Assembly: GCF_029892065.1 (NCBI RefSeq)
Contig: NZ_CP120373.1
Span: forward strand, 1,237,501-1,301,500
DNA length: 64,000 nucleotides
Direction: 5' to 3'
From: Sinorhizobium garamanticum
Lineage (GTDB): Bacteria > Pseudomonadota > Alphaproteobacteria > Rhizobiales > Rhizobiaceae
Part shown: piece by piece, positions 28,308 to 36,376 of the stretch
Layout: every line of letters starts with the position of its first letter
Position numbering within the stretch: the first letter of the stretch is position 1
Program-made: the position numbers and the translations under genes
Notes under the pieces: generated by a model
Told to the model about the DNA's origin: nothing
The model's input: the letters and a program-made list of their open reading frames with translations, nothing else
Database searches by the model: none

Positions 28308-28351
28308 GTACACAAAAATAGCTACAGCGAAGCATTTGAAAACAATCGGGA

Positions 28352-28388
28352 TAAAACGCGAAAACCCGGCCCAAACGGGCCGGGTTTC
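28352..28388 (-). terminator. Rho-independent terminator of pckA
   Basis: Perfect 11-bp stem: AAACCCGGCCC / GGGCCGGGTTT (28377-28387 with 28362-28372) and a 4-nt loop. On the minus strand it is followed by TTCGCGTTTTAT. It begins about 25 bp past the pckA stop. Confidence 0.85.
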
Positions 28389-28411
28389 ACGTGAATCAGA
28401 GCCGGTGAACT

Positions 28412-30022
28412 TTATTCGGCCGCGACCATCGCTCCCGGAGCCGCGTCGCGCACGCTGCCGTCGACATGGCTTTCGAACTTGGCGAAGTTGGAGATGAACA
28501 TGTCGACCAGGCGGCGCGCCTGCGCGTCATAGGCAACGCCGTCCGCCCATGTCGACCGCGGGTCGAGAATGCGGTCGTCCACGCCCGGTACCGAAACCGG
28601 CACGGCAAAGCCGAAGTTTGCATCGGTGCGGAACGACGCGTCGTTGAGCGAGCCGTCGAGGGCTGCCGACAGCAGCGCACGCGTCACCTTGATCGGCATG
28701 CGGTTTCCGGTGCCGTAGGCGCCGCCGGTCCAGCCGGTGTTGACCAGCCAGCAGGTGACGCCGTTCTTGGCAATCAGGTCCTTCAGCAGATTGCCGTATA
28801 CGGACGGATGGCGCGGCATGAACGGAGCGCCGAAGCAGGTCGAGAAGGTCGCCTCCGGTTCGGTCACGCCCTTTTCCGTTCCGGCCACCTTCGCGGTATA
28901 GCCGGACAGGAAGTGATACATCGCCTGTTCCGGTGTCAGCCTGGCGATCGGCGGCATGACGCCAAAGGCATCCGCCGTCAGCATGATGACGGTGCGCGGC
29001 TGCGGCGCCGTTCCGGTTTCGCTGGCGTTCGGAATAAATTCCAGTGGATAGGCGATACGGGTGTTTTCCGTCAAAGAGCCATCGTCGAAGTCGGGCACGC
29101 GACGTTTATCGAGCACGACGTTCTCCATAACGGTGCCGAAGCGCCGGGTGGTGGCGTAGATCTCCGGCTCGGCGGAGGCCGAAAGCTTGATCGCCTTGGC
29201 ATAGCAGCCGCCCTCGAAATTGAAGACGCCGTGCTCGCCCCATCCGTGCTCGTCGTCACCGATGAGCGTGCGGGCGGGGTCGGCCGAAAGCGTGGTCTTG
29301 CCAGTGCCGGACAGGCCGAAGAAGATGGCAGTGTCTCCCGCGGGACCGACATTGGCCGAGCAATGCATCGGCATGACGTCCTTTTTCGGCAGGAGATAGT
29401 TGAGCACCGTGAAGACCGACTTCTTCATTTCGCCGGCATAGGAGGTGCCGCCGATCAGGACGAGCCCGTTCGTCAGGTCGCAGGCGATCACCGTCTCGCT
29501 GCGGCAACCGTGGCGCGCCGGATCCGCCCTGAAGCTCGGCAGGTCGATGATCGTCAGCTTCGGCTCGAAGCTTGCAAGCGCTTCGCGCGGCGGACGGATC
29601 AGGAGATTGCGGATGAACAACGAGTGCCAGGCGAACTCGGTGACGACGCGCGCCGGCAGAGCATGCGCCGGATCGGCGCCGCCGATGAGATCCTGCACGT
29701 AAAGCGACTTGCCCTTGGCATGAGCAAGCATGTCCTGGCGCAGGCGCTCGAAGTTTTCGGGCGAGATCGCGTTGTTGTTGTCCCACCAGATCTGGTCAGC
29801 GGTCACCGCGTCGCGGACGACGAACTTGTCCTTGGGGGAGCGGCCCGTGTGCTGCCCGGTCCGTGCACAGAGCGCGCCGTGCGCCGTCAATTGGGCCTCG
29901 CCGCGGCGAAGGGCGTCCTCGTAAAGCTCCGCTGCCTCGAAGTTGTAGCGGACGAAAGCCAAGTCCGAAAAGCCGATTGTTTCCAGTCCGTTCGAGGGAT
30001 TGCGGGTGCCGAGTTGCTCCAT
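28412..30022 (-). CDS. pckA: Phosphoenolpyruvate carboxykinase (ATP)
   Basis: A 536-residue ATP-type PEPCK, converting oxaloacetate to phosphoenolpyruvate; required in rhizobia for gluconeogenic growth on succinate. The kinase-1a P-loop is [11 protein letters not shown], the PEPCK signature is in [13 protein letters not shown], and the metal-binding [10 protein letters not shown] follows. Start [12 protein letters not shown] has GGAAG upstream and gives 536 residues, the length I recall for S. meliloti PckA; an upstream extension in frame is not family-like. Divergent from chvI, with two LacI-type sites about 110-150 bp upstream of its start. Confidence 0.97.
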   Translation of the reverse strand: MEQLGTRNPSNGLETIGFSDLAFVRYNFEAAELYEDALRRGEAQLTAHGALCARTGQHTGRSPKDKFVVRDAVTADQIWWDNNNAISPENFERLRQDMLAHAKGKSLYVQDLIGGADPAHALPARVVTEFAWHSLFIRNLLIRPPREALASFEPKLTIIDLPSFRADPARHGCRSETVIACDLTNGLVLIGGTSYAGEMKKSVFTVLNYLLPKKDVMPMHCSANVGPAGDTAIFFGLSGTGKTTLSADPARTLIGDDEHGWGEHGVFNFEGGCYAKAIKLSASAEPEIYATTRRFGTVMENVVLDKRRVPDFDDGSLTENTRIAYPLEFIPNASETGTAPQPRTVIMLTADAFGVMPPIARLTPEQAMYHFLSGYTAKVAGTEKGVTEPEATFSTCFGAPFMPRHPSVYGNLLKDLIAKNGVTCWLVNTGWTGGAYGTGNRMPIKVTRALLSAALDGSLNDASFRTDANFGFAVPVSVPGVDDRILDPRSTWADGVAYDAQARRLVDMFISNFAKFESHVDGSVRDAAPGAMVAAE

Positions 30023-30130
30023 GGTCAAGCTTCCTTTGTCGTTGGCCATTGGTGGGGGATTTCGTCGGAACATACCGACAAGGCTGATCGAAGACAAGAC
30101 ATCGACTCCTAAAACAATAATGATATCAGT

Positions 30131-30178
30131 ATATTAATCGATTTAAAGAAAAATGTGCATTTTTTAATCGGTTGAATT
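30131..30178. promoter_or_regulatory. Two LacI-type operator-like sites between pckA and chvI
   Basis: TTAATCGATTTAA at 30134-30146 and TTAATCGGTTGAA at 30164-30176 lie exactly 30 bp apart (about three helical turns) in an A+T-rich stretch. Both have the centred CG flanked by near-symmetric TTAA-type halves typical of LacI/GalR operators. In S. meliloti pckA is controlled by the LacI-family regulator PckR; I infer these are its sites. They are nearer to pckA than to chvI (start at 30355). Confidence 0.5.
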
Positions 30179-30354
30179 ATGCTTCAACAAGACACATTTG
30201 TCGGCCAGTCCCGAGACGATTGGCAGGCGGCGCTTTTATGCTTCGCCACAATTTGTTCCACCTTTATACTCAAGTAACGCCGGTGACTCGCGATTGCCGC
30301 GATTCCTGCAGCGGGTCTGGCCAACGGACCAAAATAAAGACGGAGTTGAATACG

Positions 30355-31080
30355 ATGCAGACCATCGCGCTTGTCGATGACGACCGCAATATCCTGACAT
30401 CCGTGTCCATCGCGCTGGAAGCCGAGGGCTACAAGGTCGAAACTTACACCGACGGTGCATCGGCACTCGAAGGCCTGCTGGCGCGTCCGCCGCAGCTCGC
30501 GATCTTCGACATCAAGATGCCGCGCATGGACGGCATGGAGCTGTTGCGCCGCCTGCGGCAGAAATCCGACCTGCCGGTGATTTTCCTGACGTCCAAGGAC
30601 GAGGAAATCGACGAGCTCTTCGGTCTCAAGATGGGTGCCGACGATTTCATCACCAAGCCCTTCTCGCAACGCCTGCTGGTCGAGCGCGTCAAGGCGATCC
30701 TGCGCCGTGCCCCGAACCGCGACCTCGCCGCGGTCGGCGCCATCGGCACGGCGAAGGCTTCCGACGCACCGTCCCGTTCGCTGGAGCGCGGCCAGCTCGT
30801 GATGGACCAGGAGCGCCACACCTGCACCTGGAAGAACGAATCGGTCACGCTGACGGTCACCGAGTTCCTCATCCTGCACTCGCTGGCGCAGCGTCCGGGC
30901 GTGGTGAAGAGCCGTGACGCATTGATGGATGCCGCCTATGATGAGCAGGTCTATGTGGATGACCGCACGATCGACAGCCACATCAAGCGGCTGCGCAAGA
31001 AGTTCAAGATGGTCGACAACGACTTCGACATGATCGAAACGCTCTACGGCGTCGGCTACCGATTTCGCGAGTCGGCCTGA
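30355..31080 (+). CDS. chvI: Response regulator ChvI
   Basis: A 241-residue OmpR-family regulator. The receiver domain has the acidic pocket in ALVDDDRNI, phospho-acceptor Asp52 in [10 protein letters not shown], Thr in FLTSKD and Lys in TKPFSQ. The C-terminal winged helix carries [14 protein letters not shown]. It works with ChvG/ExoS to control exopolysaccharide, motility and acid response, and is essential for symbiosis in S. meliloti. The ATG at 30355 has GACGGAG upstream; a longer in-frame extension toward 30172 is not family-like. A RIME1 lies between it and chvG. Confidence 0.97.
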   Translation: MQTIALVDDDRNILTSVSIALEAEGYKVETYTDGASALEGLLARPPQLAIFDIKMPRMDGMELLRRLRQKSDLPVIFLTSKDEEIDELFGLKMGADDFITKPFSQRLLVERVKAILRRAPNRDLAAVGAIGTAKASDAPSRSLERGQLVMDQERHTCTWKNESVTLTVTEFLILHSLAQRPGVVKSRDALMDAAYDEQVYVDDRTIDSHIKRLRKKFKMVDNDFDMIETLYGVGYRFRESA

Positions 31081-31257
31081 CGGCTGCTGCGCACTTACCA
31101 TCGCGGCGGTTGTGGATCATGCGGAAATGGCGTAACCGCAACGCGGGAGTGGCAGCCCGCGTCGGAGAGGCCGCGTCCACGGGACACAAGCCGCGCCGGC
31201 GGATGAGCCGAGACTAGGCAGATGCCCGGGATCAGGCAGATGCAATATGCCGGCGCA
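31081..31257. other. chvI-chvG spacer before the RIME1
   Basis: The first 177 bp of the 321-bp spacer. I see no ORF, terminator or RNA in it. The rest is the RIME1 at 31258-31360 and a short leader with the chvG ribosome binding site. Confidence 0.5.
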
Positions 31258-31360
31258 CTGCATGTTCCTTAAATCGTAACAGATTTAAGGACAAAAACAT
31301 GCAGCATTCAAAGTGCTACAGCGTCCTTTTGCGCGTCTGATTAGACGCGCGGCGCTGTTG
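31258..31360 (+). repeat. RIME1 element between chvI and chvG
   Basis: A 103-bp copy starting CTGCATGTTCC and ending GCTGTTG. RIME elements were first described in the literature within this two-component locus of Rhizobium species, which agrees with this copy. It sits 41 bp before the chosen chvG start and could form hairpins in the intercistronic mRNA. Confidence 0.9.
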
Positions 31361-31401
31361 GAAGAGAAGGCGACGAAATTTTCGTCGTGGGAGCGGGAGA
31401 C

Positions 31402-33186
31402 TTGGTAGAAGTCTTGCAGGGCGATATCGAGGATATCGAAGGGCGGGCATCGGCGCGCAGCCAGCGCCGATGGGCGCATCCCTTCACCCTGATCCGCCGC
31501 CTGTTCGGCAATGCCGTCTTTTCGAGCCTCACCCGCCGCATCGTCTTCTTCAACTTGGTCGCGCTCGTGGTGCTCGTCGGCGGCATCATGTATTTGAACC
31601 AGTTCCGCGAGGGCCTGATCGACGCACGGGTGGAAAGCCTGCTCACCCAGGGCGAGATCATCGCCGGAGCCATTTCCGCCTCCGCCTCGGTCGATACCAA
31701 CTCGATTACCATCGATCCGGAAAAACTGCTCGAACTCCAGGCCGGTGAAAGCATCACACCGCTGCCGAATGACGAAGACCTCGAATTCCCGATCATCCAG
31801 GAGCGTGTAGCGCCTGTCCTGAGACGTCTGATTTCACCAACGCGGACGCGTGCTCGCCTCTTCGACGCCGATGCCGATCTCCTGCTCGACTCCCGACACC
31901 TCTATAGCGGCGGCCAAGTGCTGCGCTTCGACCTTCCGCCGGTCGACCCGGAGACGACCGGCATCGCCGACAAGCTCAGCATGTGGCTCAACCGGCTGCT
32001 GCAGCCGGGCGACCTGCCGCTCTACAAGGAGCCGCCGGGCGGCAACGGCTCGATCTACCCGGAGGTCATGAATGCGCTGACCGGTGTGCGCGGGGCCGTC
32101 GTGCGGGTGACGGAGAAGGGCGAACTGATCGTTTCGGTCGCGGTGCCCGTGCAGCGTTTCCGCGCCGTGCTTGGCGTGCTCCTGCTTTCGACGCAGGCGG
32201 GCGACATCGACAAGATCGTCCACGCAGAGCGCCTTGCCATCATCCGCGTCTTCGGGGTCGCCGCCCTCGTCAACGTCATTCTGTCGCTGCTCTTGTCGTC
32301 GACGATCGCCAATCCGCTGAGAAGGTTGTCGGCGGCCGCGATCCGTGTGCGCCGCGGCGGCGCGAAGGAACGGGAGGAAATTCCGGATTTCTCCTCGCGC
32401 CAGGACGAAATCGGCAACCTCTCCGTGGCGCTCCGGGAAATGACGACGGCGCTCTATGACCGCATCGCGGCGATCGAAAATTTTGCCGCCGATGTCAGCC
32501 ATGAGCTCAAGAACCCGCTTACGTCGCTGCGCAGCGCCGTCGAGACGCTGCCGCTCGCACGCAACGAGGACTCGAAGAAGCGGCTGCTCGACGTCATCCA
32601 GCATGACGTGCGCCGCCTCGACCGCTTGATCAGCGATATCTCGGACGCCTCACGACTCGATGCTGAACTGGCGCGCAGCGACGCCAAGAAAATCGACCTG
32701 GAGAAGCTGCTCGGCGATCTCATCGATATTTCCCGACAGATACGCAGCAAGAAGAAGCCGGTGCTCCTCGACTTCGTCATCGACCGCAAGGACAATCCGC
32801 GCGCAAGCTTTGTCGTCAACGGCTACGAGTTGCGCATCGGCCAGATCGTCACGAACCTCATCGAGAACGCCCGCTCCTTCGTTCCCGAGCAGAATGGCCG
32901 CATCATCATCCGCCTGACCCGGTCGCGGTCCCGCTGCCTCGTCTATGTTGAAGACAACGGGCCAGGCATCCAGGCCGAAGACATCGATCGCATTTTCGAA
33001 CGCTTCTATACCGACCGGCCGGAGGGAGAGGACTTCGGCCAGAATTCCGGCCTCGGCCTTTCGATTTCGCGCCAGATCGCCGAAGCACATGGCGGCACGC
33101 TGAAGGCGGAAAACATCGTCGGACAGGGCGGGCACGTGACCGGCGCCCGCTTCATCCTCTCGCTGCCCGCCGAGCCGAGCCAGTGA
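31402..33186 (+). CDS. chvG: Sensor histidine kinase ChvG (ExoS)
   Basis: A 594-residue membrane histidine kinase, partner of ChvI. Transmembrane helices lie at about residues 46-64 and 278-300, flanking a periplasmic sensor domain of about 210 residues; HAMP follows, then the H-box DVSHELKNPLTS with His367, and G-boxes EDNGPGIQ and GLGLSISRQIAEAHGG. Periplasmic ExoR represses it in Sinorhizobium. I chose the TTG at 31402 (after GGGAGCGGGAGA) because it aligns with the start I recall for S. meliloti ExoS; a GTG five codons earlier is the alternative. Confidence 0.95.
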   Translation: MVEVLQGDIEDIEGRASARSQRRWAHPFTLIRRLFGNAVFSSLTRRIVFFNLVALVVLVGGIMYLNQFREGLIDARVESLLTQGEIIAGAISASASVDTNSITIDPEKLLELQAGESITPLPNDEDLEFPIIQERVAPVLRRLISPTRTRARLFDADADLLLDSRHLYSGGQVLRFDLPPVDPETTGIADKLSMWLNRLLQPGDLPLYKEPPGGNGSIYPEVMNALTGVRGAVVRVTEKGELIVSVAVPVQRFRAVLGVLLLSTQAGDIDKIVHAERLAIIRVFGVAALVNVILSLLLSSTIANPLRRLSAAAIRVRRGGAKEREEIPDFSSRQDEIGNLSVALREMTTALYDRIAAIENFAADVSHELKNPLTSLRSAVETLPLARNEDSKKRLLDVIQHDVRRLDRLISDISDASRLDAELARSDAKKIDLEKLLGDLIDISRQIRSKKKPVLLDFVIDRKDNPRASFVVNGYELRIGQIVTNLIENARSFVPEQNGRIIIRLTRSRSRCLVYVEDNGPGIQAEDIDRIFERFYTDRPEGEDFGQNSGLGLSISRQIAEAHGGTLKAENIVGQGGHVTGARFILSLPAEPSQ

Positions 33187-33641
33187 CCGCGCCGGTCTGC
33201 AATATCCACGCAACGGCGATCGTTCTCGGCACGACCGGATTTCTGATTACCGGCCCGTCCGGCTCGGGCAAGTCGGCCCTGGCGCTTTCCTGTATTTCCG
33301 AGGCGCGGCGCCGCGGACGTTTCGCGGTGCTCGTCGCAGATGACCGGGTCGACCTCAGCCTTGAGAACGACCGGATCATCGCCCGGTGCCCGCCTTCCAT
33401 TCGTGGCCTGATCGAGATCCGTGGCAGCGGTATCGTCGCCGTCGAAACGGTTTCCGCCTGTGTTCTCGACTGGGCGATCATGCCGGTCCGGTCTTCCCGC
33501 GACCTGCGTCTGCCGCCCGAGAACGAAGAGCTGCAGCTAGAAATTGGGCGAAGTCTGCCGCTGCTGCGCGTTCCCGTTGAAAACACCGTTTCGCCGCTCG
33601 ATGCACTGCACGCGCTGCTACCCAAAAATCTAGCACTTTAG
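33183..33641 (+). CDS. hprK: HPr kinase/phosphorylase, short alphaproteobacterial form
   Basis: A 152-residue HprK that lacks the N-terminal domain of the Gram-positive enzyme (about 310 residues). P-loop GPSGSGKS is at residues 24-31. The HprK signature is IEIRGSGIVAVE, and the Asp pair is in VLVADDRVDLS. It phosphorylates or dephosphorylates the regulatory serine of HPr. It overlaps chvG by four bases, so it is translated with the sensor kinase. Confidence 0.92.
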   Translation: MTAPVCNIHATAIVLGTTGFLITGPSGSGKSALALSCISEARRRGRFAVLVADDRVDLSLENDRIIARCPPSIRGLIEIRGSGIVAVETVSACVLDWAIMPVRSSRDLRLPPENEELQLEIGRSLPLLRVPVENTVSPLDALHALLPKNLAL

Positions 33642-33796
33642 CCTTATCCGAGGGCACAAGGGCTGCTTTTTCGGCATTTTTGGCTTGCACTTCGCCTTTT
33701 CCTTGCCAAGATGGCCGCCCCAACAGGTGGACGAAATTGCTGCATTGCGATATCTGACCATCAACGAGTTGCTATGCAGTTGGAGCAAAGATACCC

Positions 33797-34198
33797 ATGA
33801 TCGGACTTGTGCTTGTCACCCATGGCAAGCTGGCGGAAGAGTTTCGGCATGCGTTGGAGCATGTGGTCGGTCCGCAAAAAGCTATCGAGACCGTCTCCAT
33901 CGGGCCCGAGGACGACATGGACCAGCGGCGTCAGGATATCCTCGATGCGGTTGCGGGCGCGGACGAGGGCAATGGCGTCATCATCCTGACGGACATGTTC
34001 GGCGGGACGCCTTCCAACCTTGCCATCTCGGTGATGCGCAGCGGCAGCGTCGAGGTGATCGCGGGTGTCAATCTGCCGATGCTGATCAAGCTTGCCGGCG
34101 TTCGTGGCGAAAGCGACATGGACAAGGCGCTCGTCGAGGCCTCCGAGGCAGGGCGCAAATACATCAATGTCGCCAGCCGCGTGCTGAGTGGAAAATGA
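33797..34198 (+). CDS. manX: PTS EIIA component, mannose/fructose (ManX) type
   Basis: A 133-residue EIIA(Man)-fold protein. Phospho-accepting His9 lies in LVLVTHGKLAEE, and the Asp-containing LTDMFGGTPSN supports the active site. No sugar permease (EIIB/C/D) gene accompanies it, so it belongs to a regulatory PTS branch rather than sugar uptake. Its stop overlaps the HPr start (ATGA). Confidence 0.93.
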   Translation: MIGLVLVTHGKLAEEFRHALEHVVGPQKAIETVSIGPEDDMDQRRQDILDAVAGADEGNGVIILTDMFGGTPSNLAISVMRSGSVEVIAGVNLPMLIKLAGVRGESDMDKALVEASEAGRKYINVASRVLSGK

Positions 34199-34488
34199 TG
34201 GACCATCGCCCGGACATGTCGTTGACTCGGGAGTTGCTGATCATCAACAAACGCGGCCTGCACGCGCGCGCTTCGGCGAAATTCGTCCAGACCGTCGAAG
34301 CCTATGATGCCGAGATCACCGTCTCCAAGGACGGCATGACAGTCGGCGGCACGTCGATCATGGGCCTGATGATGCTTGCCGCCAGCACCGGCTGTACCGT
34401 TTTCGTGACAGCCAGCGGCGTCCAGGCGGAAGAGGCGCTCAACGCCCTCGACGCCTTGGTGCGCGACAAGTTCGGCGAGGAAATTTGA
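34195..34488 (+). CDS. ptsH: HPr phosphocarrier protein
   Basis: A 97-residue HPr. Catalytic His23 is in NKRGLHARASAKF and regulatory Ser54 in GGTSIMGLMMLAAS, the target of HprK. The ATG at 34195 overlaps the EIIA stop and has GAGTGGA upstream; ATGs at 34198 and 34216 are alternatives, the last giving a canonical 90-residue HPr. It relays phosphate from PtsP/EI to EIIA. Confidence 0.93.
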   Translation: MMDHRPDMSLTRELLIINKRGLHARASAKFVQTVEAYDAEITVSKDGMTVGGTSIMGLMMLAASTGCTVFVTASGVQAEEALNALDALVRDKFGEEI

Positions 34489-34546
34489 CGCGGCTCGTTT
34501 CCGGATCAAACCGAAGGCCGTCTCCTGTGTTTCGCGCGATATAAAC

Positions 34547-34566
34547 ATATAAAGACTTCTTTATAT
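34547..34566. promoter_or_regulatory. Palindromic operator candidate upstream of ahcY
   Basis: ATATAAAGA (34547-34555), CT, TCTTTATAT (34558-34566): perfect 9-bp arms, 132 bp before the ahcY ATG and preceded by GATATAAAC. The A+T-rich dyad stands out from its surroundings. ArsR-family SahR repressors, which respond to S-adenosylhomocysteine, control ahcY and other methionine-cycle genes in many Proteobacteria; I infer a site of this kind. Confidence 0.5.
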
Positions 34567-34698
34567 CGTGGTTGCCCTACCCGTTGATTCCTGATAGACC
34601 GTGCCCACTCTCCCCGTGATCCTGCGCGGGAGGCATTGTCATGCCGCCAGAAGGCCAAGGGGCCGGCGCGGCCGAAAAGATCAGCCCTGGAGAACTCC

Positions 34699-36099
34699 AT
34701 GACCGCAACTCAGGACTATATTGTCGCCGATATCGGCCTCGCCGACTTCGGCCGCAAGGAAATTGCCATCGCCGAAACGGAAATGCCGGGCCTGATGGCC
34801 TGCCGCGAGGAATTCGGCGCATCGAAGCCGCTGAAGGGCGCGCGCATCACCGGCTCGCTGCACATGACCATCCAGACGGCCGTGTTGATCGAGACACTGG
34901 TTGCGCTCGGCGCCGAGGTTCGCTGGGCGTCGTGCAACATCTTCTCCACCCAGGACCACGCGGCTGCCGCCATCGCGGCAAGCGGCGTTCCGGTCTTTGC
35001 CGTCAAGGGCGAAACGCTTGAGGAATACTGGACCTACACCGACAAGATCTTCCAGTGGGCCGACGGCGGCTTCTCGAACATGATTCTCGATGATGGCGGC
35101 GACGCCACCATGTACATCCTGCTCGGCGCGCGCGCCGAGGCGGGCGAGAACGTGCTTTCGAACCCGGGTTCGGAAGAGGAGGAAATCCTCTTTGCCCAGA
35201 TCAAGAAGCGCCTCGCCGCAAGCCCCGGCTGGTTCACCAAGCAGCGCGACGCCATCAAGGGCGTTACCGAAGAAACGACCACCGGTGTCAACCGCCTCTA
35301 TCAGCTCCAGGCCAAGGGCCTGCTTCCCTTCCCGGCGATCAACGTCAACGACAGCGTCACGAAGTCGAAGTTCGACAACAAGTACGGCTGCAAGGAATCG
35401 CTCGTCGACGGCATCCGTCGCGGCACCGACGTGATGATGGCAGGCAAAGTCGCCGTCGTTTGCGGCTATGGCGACGTCGGCAAGGGTTCGGCTGCCTCGC
35501 TGAAGGGCGCAGGTGCACGCGTGAAGGTCACCGAAGTCGATCCGATCTGCGCGCTGCAGGCCGCAATGGACGGCTACGAAGTGGTTCAGCTCGAGGACGT
35601 CGTTTCGACCGCCGACATCTTCATCACGACGACCGGCAACAAGGATGTCATCCGCATGGACCACATGCGCGAGATGAAGGATATGGCGATTGTCGGCAAC
35701 ATCGGCCACTTCGATAACGAAATCCAGGTCTCGGCGCTGCGCAACCTGAAATGGACCAACATCAAGCCGCAGGTCGACATGATCGAGTTCCCGAAGGGCA
35801 ACCGCATGATCCTGCTTTCGGAAGGCCGTCTGCTCAATCTCGGCAACGCCACCGGCCACCCGTCCTTCGTGATGTCGGCCTCCTTCTCCAACCAGGTGCT
35901 GGCGCAGATCGAGCTCTTCAGCAAGGGCGAGAACTACAAGAACGAGGTCTACGTGCTGCCGAAGCAGCTCGACGAGAAGGTCGCCCGCCTGCATCTCGCA
36001 AAGCTCGGCGCCAAGCTGACCGAGCTTTCGGAAGAACAGGCCGCCTACATCGGTGTGAAGCCGCAGGGTCCGTTCAAGGCCGAACACTACCGGTACTAA
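34699..36099 (+). CDS. ahcY: Adenosylhomocysteinase
   Basis: A 466-residue S-adenosylhomocysteine hydrolase, giving adenosine and homocysteine and removing the product inhibitor of methyltransferases. Landmarks are [28 protein letters not shown], the NAD loop [13 protein letters not shown], and the C-terminal FKAEHYRY. The start MTATQDYIV gives the length I recall for S. meliloti AhcY. The leader of 210 bp contains a 9-bp-arm palindrome (34547-34566). It is followed by a strong terminator, so the gene is monocistronic. Confidence 0.97.
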   Translation: MTATQDYIVADIGLADFGRKEIAIAETEMPGLMACREEFGASKPLKGARITGSLHMTIQTAVLIETLVALGAEVRWASCNIFSTQDHAAAAIAASGVPVFAVKGETLEEYWTYTDKIFQWADGGFSNMILDDGGDATMYILLGARAEAGENVLSNPGSEEEEILFAQIKKRLAASPGWFTKQRDAIKGVTEETTTGVNRLYQLQAKGLLPFPAINVNDSVTKSKFDNKYGCKESLVDGIRRGTDVMMAGKVAVVCGYGDVGKGSAASLKGAGARVKVTEVDPICALQAAMDGYEVVQLEDVVSTADIFITTTGNKDVIRMDHMREMKDMAIVGNIGHFDNEIQVSALRNLKWTNIKPQVDMIEFPKGNRMILLSEGRLLNLGNATGHPSFVMSASFSNQVLAQIELFSKGENYKNEVYVLPKQLDEKVARLHLAKLGAKLTELSEEQAAYIGVKPQGPFKAEHYRY

Positions 36100-36129
36100 T
36101 CGTTAGCCGGACAATCCACAAGATGTTGT

Positions 36130-36166
36130 GGCCGCGATCTTGACAAGAGATCGCGGCCTCTTTTTT
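36130..36166 (+). terminator. Rho-independent terminator of ahcY
   Basis: Perfect 11-bp stem GGCCGCGATCT / AGATCGCGGCC (36130-36140 and 36148-36158) followed by TCTTTTTT. It begins 31 bp past the stop. Confidence 0.92.
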
Positions 36167-36229
36167 GAGCCGCGCACTTTCCGGCGATTCGTCAAACAAG
36201 TATGCTTAAGTCATTGATTCGTGACGCTA

Positions 36230-36334
36230 CTGCATGTTCCCCTAAACCGTAGCCGGTTTAAGGAAGAAAACATGCAGCAACTCAAAATGCTACAGCGTCC
36301 TATGCGCGTCCGAATAAGGCGCGCGGCGCTGTAG
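36230..36334 (+). repeat. RIME1 element between ahcY and divL
   Basis: A 105-bp copy from CTGCATGTTCC to GCTGTAG with both hairpins, ending about 40 bp before the chosen divL start. Confidence 0.88.
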
Positions 36335-36376
36335 TGCGGACGTTCGAGCGGCGCGGATGGGGATGTCTTGTCGGAC

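Noticed and set aside
34489..34698. SAM or SAH riboswitch in the ahcY leader
   Set aside because: I could not recognise the conserved core of SAM-II, SAM/SAH or SAH classes; the palindrome looks like a protein-binding site.
20903..36334. CRISPR-like array from repeated elements
   Set aside because: RIME1 copies are dispersed over kilobases, have no regular spacers, and no cas genes are present.
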